Source: an uncultured Pseudomonadota bacterium | GTDB taxonomy: Bacteria; Pseudomonadota; Alphaproteobacteria; Rs-D84 | Assembly (NCBI GenBank): GCA_945483255.1 | Contig: CALYRP010000050.1 | Coordinates: forward strand, 1 to 5,868 | DNA length: 5,868 nucleotides | Direction of reading: 5' to 3' | Shown here: positions 1-5,868 of the stretch, in pieces | Layout of the letters: every line of letters starts with the position of its first letter | Numbering within the stretch: position 1 is the stretch's first letter | Position numbers and translations under genes: made by a program | The notes under the pieces: model-generated | The model's input: the letters and a program-made list of their open reading frames with translations, nothing else | Database searches by the model: none | What the model was told of the DNA's origin: nothing

Positions 1-306
1 CATAAAAACATACAAATCATTGTCTTTGATATGTCTGCGAACATATTTTTTTGCACAATTTCTTACAATTGTTTTGTTTGCTTCTTGTAATTGTGTGATA
101 CGTTTTCTTGAAGAATCTTGAATCCTTAACGCTAAATTATATTCAAGATTTTTTTGCAAAACACTGTCTGTTTTATGAGATACTTCTGTATAATTATGGT
201 CATCTGACCCAGATTTATTAAAATCACACGAAGACAAAGTTAACGACAGTCCCATAACAAGACTTGTTGTTTTTAAATCGTTTACAACTTTGTATGATTT
301 ATTCAT
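1..306 (-). CDS. Probable lipoprotein of unknown function, partial (3' end beyond the window)
   Basis: This frame stays open for 102 codons from an ATG at 306 to the window edge, so the C-terminus is missing. The N-terminus looks like a type II signal peptide: basic residues (K3, K6, K12), a hydrophobic stretch at about residues 14-24, then a lipobox Leu24-Ser25-Ser26-Cys27. Cys27 would be lipidated after cleavage. Residue +2 is Asp28, which in E. coli favours inner-membrane retention; whether that rule holds here is unknown. The mature part begins with a polar stretch (about 28-46), then a charged segment (about 47-80) that may be helical, then a basic part with Cys84. An AAAGG ribosome-binding site lies 6 nt upstream and a sigma70-like promoter just beyond. 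I recognise no family. Coding status rests on the open frame, lipobox, ribosome site and promoter agreeing with each other. It follows the pump operon in the same direction but appears separately promoted. Confidence 0.75.
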   Translation of the reverse strand, partial: MNKSYKVVNDLKTTSLVMGLSLTLSSCDFNKSGSDDHNYTEVSHKTDSVLQKNLEYNLALRIQDSSRKRITQLQEANKTIVRNCAKKYVRRHIKDNDLYVFM

Positions 307-353
307 GTCCTGCCTTTGTTTCGTTATATAAAAGATAACTCGAAAAGCAGGAC
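307..353. repeat. Long imperfect inverted repeat / stem-loop covering the lipoprotein ribosome-binding site
   Basis: GTCCTGC (307-313) and GCAGGAC (347-353) are perfect inverted copies. Read on the minus strand, pairing can continue through a G-U and three A-U pairs to about 11 bp. After a small 3/5 internal loop, GTTAT pairs with ATAAC (335-339 with 323-327) for 5 bp around a 7-nt loop (328-334). The arm next to the gene contains the AAAGG and AGGA ribosome-binding sequence. No U-tract follows, since the start codon is immediately next, so it is a poor intrinsic terminator. It could instead act as an RNA structure that occludes translation, as a protein-binding operator, or as a processing site. 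Confidence 0.7.
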
Positions 354-361
354 TTTGTCAA
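332..361 (-). promoter_or_regulatory. Predicted sigma70-type promoter of the lipoprotein gene
   Basis: On the minus strand a perfect -35 TTGACA (356-361) is followed after 18 bp by TATCTT (332-337), which matches 4 of 6 bases of the -10 consensus. The predicted transcription start is near 325, giving a leader of about 19 nt that contains the ribosome-binding site. The -35 begins 2 bp after the permease stop codon. The weak -10 and long spacer suggest moderate strength or need for an activator. The -10 lies inside the inverted repeat at 307-353, so anything bound there would affect it. Confidence 0.55.
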
Positions 362-363
362 TA

Positions 364-3300
364 TTATTTATTTTTGTTTATTTTTTTGCGTAATTTTTCC
401 ATTGCGATAAATAATGCCGGGGTCAAAGTAAATGTCCAAACCAATGATGCGCACATACCACCAATCATAACGGCACCCATCGCGACCTTTAACCCGTCAT
501 TTGACCAAAGTTGTGGTACCATACCGGCAACAACCGCAATTGTAGTCATCCAAATCATGCGCTTTTTATTCATCAATTCGTCCCAAAGTGCAACTTTAGC
601 GTCTTCACCATTTTGAACACGTTGTACAGTTGGTTCCAACACCAAAATATTATTATTCACAACCAAACCAACCAACATAATGAATGCCAACATCGCACCA
701 ACATTTAACGAAGCCCCTGACAAGAACAACGCAACAAATACACCTGCGAAACTGGTTATGATTGATGTTGCAATTGTAAACGGATGAACAAAAGAATTCA
801 TAATCGCAGCCAATAACATAAATGTTAAAATTGTTGCCAACAAAAACGCCTGGGCGATTTCCGCAGTTGATTCTTCCTGAATTTCAGACATCCCTGCAAA
901 AGATGCACTGTATCCAGGTTCCCAATTTATAGCATCTAATTCTTTTTGAATTTGTGCCTGAACAGGACCAATTGTTGATTTACCAATATTGATATCAATT
1001 TCTGTTACACGATTCTTATCAAGACGGTAAATATTTGATGTTGCCGGAACAGTTTCTATTTTTCCCAATTCTGACAACGCGACCATACCTTTGTGTGAAT
1101 TAACAAAAACACTATTAAACATTGACTGTTTCTTAAATTGTTTTTCGAATTCCAAAATTATCGGATATTCATCACCATTTTCTTTGTATTTATAATTATC
1201 ATTTCCGAATAATGCCGTACGCAATGTTGAACCGGCTGTTGCATTTTTTACACCCCAGAAATTCATTTTTTCACTATCCGGGATGAAACGGATTTCATTA
1301 CTTGGTAATTGTTGCGCCAAAACCGCACTTTGCACCGCATCAATGTCGTTAACAGCCTTTAAAATCTGGTCGGCATATGCGTTGCGTTTTGCATCATCTT
1401 CACCAAAGACATTTAATACTATATCCGAAGAACTTGCAGAACCACTGATTGCTTCGCCTGCACGAATCTGAATTTCTGCATCAACAATATCAGACAATGT
1501 CGGCAACATTTTTTGTGCCAGTTTTTTATCACTGATACTACGCTTTTCAACATCTACCAAATTTACTTTTACATTGATGTTTTGCAATCCGTTATCACCA
1601 ATTTTGATTGTTGTAGATTCAACTTCTGGGAATTGTTTTACACGTTTATCAATTTCACGCGCAATAGATTCAGATTTTGAATACACCGCCCCCATTGGTG
1701 CACGTGCTGTGATAGTAATTTCATTTGCATCAGTTGATGGCGAGAATTCATTTCCAACAAACCCCATTAACTTGGACGATAAAATTAACACAACAAACGC
1801 CCCAACGATAACAGTAAATGGATGACGCGTTTGATATTCAAACCACGAATGCATACGCGAATTATTATTATGTTCTTCTATTTCTTTGATATCGCGTTTT
1901 GTTTGTGTTTTACGTGGCAATCTTAACATTTTCGCAATCATCATTGGCGTTAATGTAAAAGAAAACAGCAACGACAATAATGTCAAATAAACAACAGTCA
2001 TACCAAATTGCAACATAAATTGTCCAACAATTCCCCCCATAAACGCCAACGGCAAGAACACAACGATATTTGTTCCAACACCCGCCAACACAGGAACCGC
2101 AACAGCACGTGTACCGTCTTCAGCGGCCTGATCTGGGGATTTACCTTTGCGTAATTCTGTCAAGGATGATTCAATCAAAATAATCGCATTCGACACCAAT
2201 GTTCCCAATGCTGTTGCATATGCCAAAAGAGTCATCGCATTAATTGTAAATCCAGAGTTATTCATCAAGAAAAATCCAGATAACAATGATGCAGGTATCA
2301 CAACCCCAGCAACGACAGTAGAACGCCAATTGCGTGTAAACGCCAATAAAACGATAATTGTAAATATAACCCCAAGGATAATACCATTAATCGTACTGGT
2401 TGTATCATCTGAAACGCTAATTGACGAATCAGATACGATTTCCATAGATGCATTTGGAAAATGATTTTTAAGGTCCGCTTCAAATTCAGGCATCTTTTTG
2501 CGTAATGCCTGCGATATTTTAATTGCATTACCGTCGCTTGCCTTTACAACAGACATAATGACAACATTTTCACCATTATAAAGTGCGCCTTTTTCAATAT
2601 CACGTGCACCATCTGTGATGCTGGCCACATCTGATAATTTGAATGTTTCACCTTCAACGGTCGTGATTTCCAGATTTGAAATTTCTTTGACATCTTTGAA
2701 TTCACCAACAAAACGAACATTTTCAGAATTGATAGATGTTTCAATTTTGCCACCTGGAACATTTAAATTATGTGTGGCTATCGCGCTTGCAATATCATTG
2801 ACCGTAACACCACGCGCCGCCATTAAATCAGGATCCATCGCGATACGAACCGCACGTTGTAAACCACCAAATGTATTAACAGATGCGACACCTTTGACCG
2901 CGGTTACTTTATTAGCAAGTGTATCTGATACATATTTTTCTACATCTCTTGGATTTGCATCACGAATAACAATATCCAAAACCGCTTGTTGTAACGGATT
3001 CAATTTCGCAATAACCGGTTGTTTTAAATCATCCGGAAAATCATTGGCAAGACCATCAATTTTTGCTTTTACTTCATTTGCCTTGTCATCAACATTTATA
3101 CCCAAATTAAATTCAGCGATTACAAACGCAGAATTTTCATAAACCTGGGATGTAATTTTTTTCACACCGGCAACTTCTGACATTGCATTTTCTGCCTTTT
3201 TTACAACCTGAGATTCAATTTCCGCACTGGTTGCACCAGGATAAACAAATGTTGCCGTCACATACGGAAAATCAACAGATGGTGTTCGTTCAATATTCAT

Positions 3301-3387
3301 TTTTGGGAATGAAACTATTCCCAATATTACAAAAAACAAAACGAACATAATTGTTGTAACAGGTTTACGAATAAAAAACTTTAACAT
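364..3387 (-). CDS. RND efflux permease (HAE1/AcrB-like) with substituted proton-relay residues
   Basis: This inner-membrane RND exporter has 1007 residues, against about 1050 for AcrB. By family it extrudes small molecules using the proton gradient, as a trimer with an adaptor and a TolC channel; the substrate cannot be read from sequence. The layout is complete: TM1 about 8-28; first periplasmic porter part 29-335, opening with the family-typical YPGATSAEIE; TM2-TM6 about 335-486, including PLAFMGGIVGQF at 446-457; cytoplasmic linker; TM7 about 522-543; second periplasmic part 545-843; TM8-TM12 about 845-995. The AcrB Asp407-Asp408 pair aligns with Ser399-Asn400, and Lys940 with Asn911. Glu406 and Glu918, equivalent to AcrB Glu414 and Glu947, remain, and Arg943 may match Arg971. 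The loop near 207-228 is shorter than the AcrB arm. The start has AAGG 9 nt upstream. It lies 17 nt after the adaptor gene and is last in the operon. Family is certain; energy coupling is open. Confidence 0.95.
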   Translation of the reverse strand: MLKFFIRKPVTTIMFVLFFVILGIVSFPKMNIERTPSVDFPYVTATFVYPGATSAEIESQVVKKAENAMSEVAGVKKITSQVYENSAFVIAEFNLGINVDDKANEVKAKIDGLANDFPDDLKQPVIAKLNPLQQAVLDIVIRDANPRDVEKYVSDTLANKVTAVKGVASVNTFGGLQRAVRIAMDPDLMAARGVTVNDIASAIATHNLNVPGGKIETSINSENVRFVGEFKDVKEISNLEITTVEGETFKLSDVASITDGARDIEKGALYNGENVVIMSVVKASDGNAIKISQALRKKMPEFEADLKNHFPNASMEIVSDSSISVSDDTTSTINGIILGVIFTIIVLLAFTRNWRSTVVAGVVIPASLLSGFFLMNNSGFTINAMTLLAYATALGTLVSNAIILIESSLTELRKGKSPDQAAEDGTRAVAVPVLAGVGTNIVVFLPLAFMGGIVGQFMLQFGMTVVYLTLLSLLFSFTLTPMMIAKMLRLPRKTQTKRDIKEIEEHNNNSRMHSWFEYQTRHPFTVIVGAFVVLILSSKLMGFVGNEFSPSTDANEITITARAPMGAVYSKSESIAREIDKRVKQFPEVESTTIKIGDNGLQNINVKVNLVDVEKRSISDKKLAQKMLPTLSDIVDAEIQIRAGEAISGSASSSDIVLNVFGEDDAKRNAYADQILKAVNDIDAVQSAVLAQQLPSNEIRFIPDSEKMNFWGVKNATAGSTLRTALFGNDNYKYKENGDEYPIILEFEKQFKKQSMFNSVFVNSHKGMVALSELGKIETVPATSNIYRLDKNRVTEIDINIGKSTIGPVQAQIQKELDAINWEPGYSASFAGMSEIQEESTAEIAQAFLLATILTFMLLAAIMNSFVHPFTIATSIITSFAGVFVALFLSGASLNVGAMLAFIMLVGLVVNNNILVLEPTVQRVQNGEDAKVALWDELMNKKRMIWMTTIAVVAGMVPQLWSNDGLKVAMGAVMIGGMCASLVWTFTLTPALFIAMEKLRKKINKNK

Positions 3388-3404
3388 CTTTGATTTCCTT
3401 TTAT

Positions 3405-4031
3405 TTATTTTTCTATTTTAATTTTTTCGCCATTGCGAATGTTTGATAAAATGACAATATCGCCATCTTTTATACCAGATTTAATTAACGCGTTTTCAAT
3501 ATCACGGTTTTCAATTACAACTTTACGCAATACAGCGACATCGTTTTCAAGAACAAATACCGCATCACCATGCAAAGCAGATACCGGAACATAAAAACCG
3601 TTCTTATTTATTTGTGCATATTGTAATCCATCTTTACAATTTGATGTTTTTATAACATACATACCTGTATCCAAATCAATGTTGTGGGACACAGAAACAA
3701 TTTTACAATCACCAATTTTTTGACCGGCTTTGAACAGATTTAAACGCGCACCAGATATAAAACCCCGATTATTTTTAATTGTTATCGGTTCGTATAAAAT
3801 GCCATCTGTTTTTTGCATGTTTACAACATTTGATGGTACACCATTTTTTTCGTTGTTTCGAATTATGTTAAAAACTTCGAAATTGTTTTCTGTGCGCACT
3901 GCATAAAATCTGTATGCAAACGCAAAAGCAATCAATGCAAAAACTATCGTATAAATCACAGTTTTAGATTTACGTGTTTTAAGTTTTTTAACAATGTTTT
4001 CAATTCTTTCTGTTTTTGTTAATTTTGCCAT
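3405..4031 (-). CDS. Short periplasmic adaptor (membrane fusion protein) lacking the coiled-coil hairpin
   Basis: From the ATG at 4031 the protein has 208 residues, about half the usual 350-400 for RND adaptors. It has a basic cytoplasmic N-terminus (1-24), one membrane anchor (about 25-41), a linker of about 55 residues, then sequence resembling an adaptor beta-barrel: HNIDLDTGMYVIKT (116-129) matches the region of AcrA with the D-x-x-T-G motif. VPVSALHGDAVFVLEND (148-164) and the following KDGD and NGEK turns (188-201) fit the membrane-proximal domain at the adaptor C-terminus. A lipoyl domain and alpha-helical hairpin, which need well over 100 residues, are not present. Cys109 and Cys132 could form a disulfide in the periplasm. 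The start follows the tolC stop by 1 nt and its AGGTG site lies inside tolC, suggesting translational coupling. Its role beside the permease is inferred from the operon and the C-terminal half; the assignment is remote homology by eye. Confidence 0.75.
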   Translation of the reverse strand: MAKLTKTERIENIVKKLKTRKSKTVIYTIVFALIAFAFAYRFYAVRTENNFEVFNIIRNNEKNGVPSNVVNMQKTDGILYEPITIKNNRGFISGARLNLFKAGQKIGDCKIVSVSHNIDLDTGMYVIKTSNCKDGLQYAQINKNGFYVPVSALHGDAVFVLENDVAVLRKVVIENRDIENALIKSGIKDGDIVILSNIRNGEKIKIEK

Positions 4032-4032
4032 A

Positions 4033-5346
4033 TTATTCACCTAACTTTTTTACTGATTCAGCCGCCATCAAGATATTATATTTTGCGTTCAACACCGCCA
4101 TATCCATTTGATAAAGCGCCCCAGACACGTCCGACAATTCGATTGCAGATGTCTGACCAGCCGCAAAACGATTAGCAGACACATCATATGCCTTTTGTGC
4201 CAGATTGTATGCTTCATTTAATTTCCCAAGATTATCGCAAAGGTGTTTATACTTTTTAACCGCAGTATCGTATTCTTCGCGGATTAATTTTTTTGATTTA
4301 TCTAAATCTTGACGTGCAGCTTCGGCATTCATGGCTTCCATTGTTGCATTTGCAGAATGAAGTCCACCACTGATTAACGGAACCTTTAAAGCCAATCCCC
4401 AATATGCAGATTGACTGCCTTCTTTATCAAACATACCACTTACATTATTTCCCATAGAATAATAATTATATGAACCGACAGCCGCCAATGTTGGATAATT
4501 ACCAGAACGTTTCGAAGATGCGTTCGATTCATACATTTTGATTTGTTTTTGATAAATATCCCATTGTGGATTAGATTTTAATTCGCCCGCATTTAATTCT
4601 TCGAACTTGTTTGGAAAATCATCGGTCAAGACAATATCTTCATCCATATTGATACCCGCCATAATTTTCAACATACGATATGCCGTATCACGATTAAATT
4701 GTGCATCCGATAAATTAATTTCTTTGGATGCGATATCAGATTCGATTTTAATTAAATTACTGCGATTTGCACGACCTGCCGCGGTTAATTTTTTACGCGC
4801 AGCACGTGCATTATTTAAATTTCTTTCACTGGCCGCAACAATTTCATCTGTCATTTTTGCAGTCCAATAAAGATTTGCAGCGGCATATTTAACTTCGCGT
4901 AATGTCAAATCTTTTGCAGATTTGGACATATCAATTGCATCGTGCACCGCATCAACAGCATTTCCTATTTTTCCAAAAGTATAAATTGGTTGCGTAATTT
5001 GAACGCCCGCCATAAACATATTGTCTGGCAAAACCCCCACCGGCATCTGAAATTGCTGTTCTAACATCGCGCCAATTTCAGATGGGATTTTTACCCCATT
5101 CCCACTGGTTGGGTTTTTTGGATCAATTAAATTCATATAAGATACCGTTCCTTCGACATTCATCCAACGATTGGCATTAACCGCATTTAATTGCGCACGT
5201 GCTTTTTTAATATTTGCATCTGCCTTTTTAACATCATTAGATTCTGCGACAATTTTATCCACCGTGTCTTGCAATGATAAATCAATCGCATTTGCGTTTG
5301 GAATAATCATAACCCCACATAAAAAAGCATACAATAATTTACGCAT
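4033..5346 (-). CDS. TolC-family outer-membrane efflux channel
   Basis: This 437-residue protein is normal in length for the outer-membrane factor family, which forms trimeric beta-barrel plus alpha-barrel tunnels carrying substrate from an inner-membrane pump to the outside. A signal peptide spans residues 1-20, with an Ala-Asn-Ala cleavage site before Ile21 and no lipobox, so it is not one of the lipidated OprM-type channels. The expected internal duplication is visible. Helical segments at about 24-60 and 140-230 flank a strand region ending in GVQITQPIYTFGK (114-126). The second copy has strands ending in GLALKVPLISGG (317-328), then long helices (about 330-435) with the family-typical RFAAGQTSAIELSDVSGALY (393-412). 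The start ATG overlaps the marR end by 8 bp and has GGAG 7 nt upstream, so the genes are probably translationally coupled. Placing the channel before adaptor and permease is a less common order. With a hairpin-less adaptor next door, its periplasmic tip must dock in some other way or to another adaptor. Confidence 0.93.
   Translation of the reverse strand: MRKLLYAFLCGVMIIPNANAIDLSLQDTVDKIVAESNDVKKADANIKKARAQLNAVNANRWMNVEGTVSYMNLIDPKNPTSGNGVKIPSEIGAMLEQQFQMPVGVLPDNMFMAGVQITQPIYTFGKIGNAVDAVHDAIDMSKSAKDLTLREVKYAAANLYWTAKMTDEIVAASERNLNNARAARKKLTAAGRANRSNLIKIESDIASKEINLSDAQFNRDTAYRMLKIMAGINMDEDIVLTDDFPNKFEELNAGELKSNPQWDIYQKQIKMYESNASSKRSGNYPTLAAVGSYNYYSMGNNVSGMFDKEGSQSAYWGLALKVPLISGGLHSANATMEAMNAEAARQDLDKSKKLIREEYDTAVKKYKHLCDNLGKLNEAYNLAQKAYDVSANRFAAGQTSAIELSDVSGALYQMDMAVLNAKYNILMAAESVKKLGE
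4038..4042 (-). promoter_or_regulatory. Ribosome-binding site that decides the adaptor start
   Basis: The minus strand reads AGGTG here, followed by 6 nt and the ATG at 4031. An in-frame GTG exists at 4040, but it lies within this site and has no separate ribosome-binding sequence at proper distance. The ATG, giving 208 rather than 211 residues, is therefore preferred. Confidence 0.65.
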
Positions 5347-5791
5347 TTAACATCTCCATCTTTTTTAATATTGTATTGGTTGTTTTAACTGTTTCGGCCA
5401 GTTTATCTTCATCTTCTGCTGGTAAAACCTTGCACAAAGATTCCAGAGCACTCAGAAATTTATCCAATAATTTTTCAGCCATCACTTGGCCTGATTTTGT
5501 CACTTCGTACCAAGTATCACGATGGTCATTTTCATCAATTGAACGAACAACTAATTTTTCTGCTTCTAATTTACGAAATACACTGCAAAGATTAGCAGTC
5601 GAAATTACTTCGTGTGCCGCAAAATCTTTTAATTTAATTTTCCCTGCCAAATAAAGACGAACCAATATTGACATCTGTTGACGCGTTGCACGCGATTTTT
5701 CTTCGTAAATTGGTTGTAAACGGCTGGACAAGCGACTTAAAATTCGCATATTTTCAGCCACTAATTCTGTTACTTCGTTATGAGTCATCAT
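5339..5791 (-). CDS. MarR-family winged helix-turn-helix regulator of the pump operon
   Basis: At 150 residues this is the usual length for MarR proteins, which are homodimeric DNA-binding repressors (less often activators) released by small ligands or oxidation. An N-terminal helix (about 5-28) and a C-terminal helix (about 102-147) would form the dimer interface. Between them lies the winged helix-turn-helix: helix about 52-60, recognition helix about 63-81 (STANLCSVFRKLEAEKLV), then the wing DENDHRDTWYEVTKSG (86-101), which matches the family D-x-R-D and V-T-x-x-G pattern. Cys69 sits in the recognition helix and Cys120 in the C-terminal helix; redox sensing is possible but unproven. Two adjacent ATGs exist: AGGGGG lies 2 nt before the one at 5791 and 5 nt before the one at 5788, so the second may be the true start (149 residues). 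It is first in the operon, and repeated half-sites overlap its promoter, so autoregulation together with the pump is likely. Confidence 0.92.
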   Translation of the reverse strand: MMTHNEVTELVAENMRILSRLSSRLQPIYEEKSRATRQQMSILVRLYLAGKIKLKDFAAHEVISTANLCSVFRKLEAEKLVVRSIDENDHRDTWYEVTKSGQVMAEKLLDKFLSALESLCKVLPAEDEDKLAETVKTTNTILKKMEMLNA

Positions 5792-5800
5792 AACCCCCTG

Positions 5801-5842
5801 TTTAATTATTTAAGATTCAAATCATTAAAAACTTTAACGATT
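5801..5842. promoter_or_regulatory. Putative MarR operator: three alternating half-sites
   Basis: Two inverted repeats share a middle arm. TTTAATTATTT (5801-5811) and AAATCATTAAA (5819-5829) are inverted with 10 of 11 matches around a 7-bp centre. AATCATTAAA (5820-5829) and TTTAACGATT (5833-5842) are inverted with 9 of 10 matches around a 3-bp centre. The common half-site is about TTTAA(T/C)(T/G)ATT. The third copy overlaps the -10 box and the predicted transcription start near 5833, and the others lie downstream of it, so a bound dimer would block initiation or escape. Assigning it to the adjacent MarR protein is inference. The AT-rich base composition makes chance repeats more likely than usual. 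Confidence 0.6.
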
Positions 5843-5867
5843 ATATTCATAAAAGAAACAATGTCAA
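5840..5867 (-). promoter_or_regulatory. Consensus sigma70 promoter of the marR-tolC-adaptor-permease operon
   Basis: On the minus strand a perfect -35 TTGACA (5862-5867) and a perfect -10 TATAAT (5840-5845) are separated by 16 bp, one less than optimal. The predicted start is near 5833, leaving a leader of about 42 nt before the marR ATG. A near-consensus promoter usually needs repression to be useful, which fits the overlapping half-sites at 5801-5842. No other promoter of comparable quality was noticed in the junctions between the four operon genes, which overlap or are 17 nt or less apart. Confidence 0.8.
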
Positions 5868-5868
5868 G

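Noticed and set aside
307..363. Intrinsic terminator after the permease gene
   Set aside because: A strong stem-loop exists, but no U-tract follows it and the next gene's start codon is directly adjacent, so a standard intrinsic terminator is not supported.
2147..2464. Plus-strand open frame of about 105 codons over the TM2-TM4 region of the permease
   Set aside because: It is antisense to a clearly conserved membrane region, and no ribosome site or recognisable protein was seen.
2615..3142. Plus-strand open frame of about 175 codons antisense to the permease gene
   Set aside because: It lies wholly inside the conserved permease coding sequence, has a low-complexity Ser/Thr/Ala-rich product and shows no family motif; it mirrors codon bias on the other strand.
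3388..3404. Separate promoter for the permease in the gap after the adaptor gene
   Set aside because: The 17-nt gap holds only the AAGG ribosome site; I saw no -35/-10 pair there.
4029..4040. GTG at 4040 as the adaptor start, giving 211 residues
   Set aside because: The GTG is inside the AGGTG ribosome site that serves the ATG at 4031 with 6-nt spacing, so the ATG is better supported.
4607..4870. Plus-strand open frame antisense to the TolC-family gene
   Set aside because: The opposite strand encodes a continuous, typical TolC-family protein; the antisense product has no recognisable features.
5376..5654. Plus-strand open frame antisense to the MarR gene
   Set aside because: It overlaps the wing and recognition helix coding region of a clear MarR protein; nothing supports expression.

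Overview
The window reads as an AT-rich (about 35-40% GC, estimated from a few sampled lines) chromosomal segment of a Gram-negative bacterium. The evidence is a TolC-family outer-membrane channel with a signal peptide, an RND inner-membrane permease, a probable lipoprotein and sigma70-type promoters. Nothing fixes the phylum. A host-associated or gut Alphaproteobacterium-like lineage is a guess from composition and protein style only.

All genes lie on the minus strand, so transcription runs from high to low coordinates. At the right edge, 5801-5867 holds a consensus promoter (TTGACA / TATAAT, 16-bp spacer). Overlapping and following its -10 are three alternating copies of an AT-rich half-site, a likely MarR operator. 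Next comes a tightly packed operon: a MarR-type regulator (5339-5791), a TolC-family outer-membrane factor (4033-5346, 8-bp overlap with marR), a short membrane-anchored periplasmic adaptor (3405-4031, start 1 nt after the tolC stop) and an RND permease (364-3387, 17-nt gap). The last 306 bases hold the 5' part of a gene for an unrecognised probable lipoprotein that runs off the left edge. It has its own promoter in the 57-bp gap after the permease.

By family the operon encodes a self-regulated tripartite export pump. Two parts depart from the textbook pump. The adaptor keeps the TM anchor, a beta-barrel-like part and a membrane-proximal-like part, but has no room for the lipoyl domain and alpha-helical hairpin that normally bridge to TolC. 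The permease lacks the TM4 Asp pair and the TM10 Lys of the AcrB proton relay (Ser399, Asn400 and Asn911 instead). The genes are otherwise intact and closely coupled, so this looks like a maintained variant rather than decay. A third notable structure is a long inverted repeat between the permease and lipoprotein genes. It would hide the lipoprotein ribosome-binding site in read-through RNA but not in RNA from the local promoter.

I saw no tRNA, rRNA, insertion sequence, CRISPR array or integration signature. No gene-free stretch exceeds about 80 bases.
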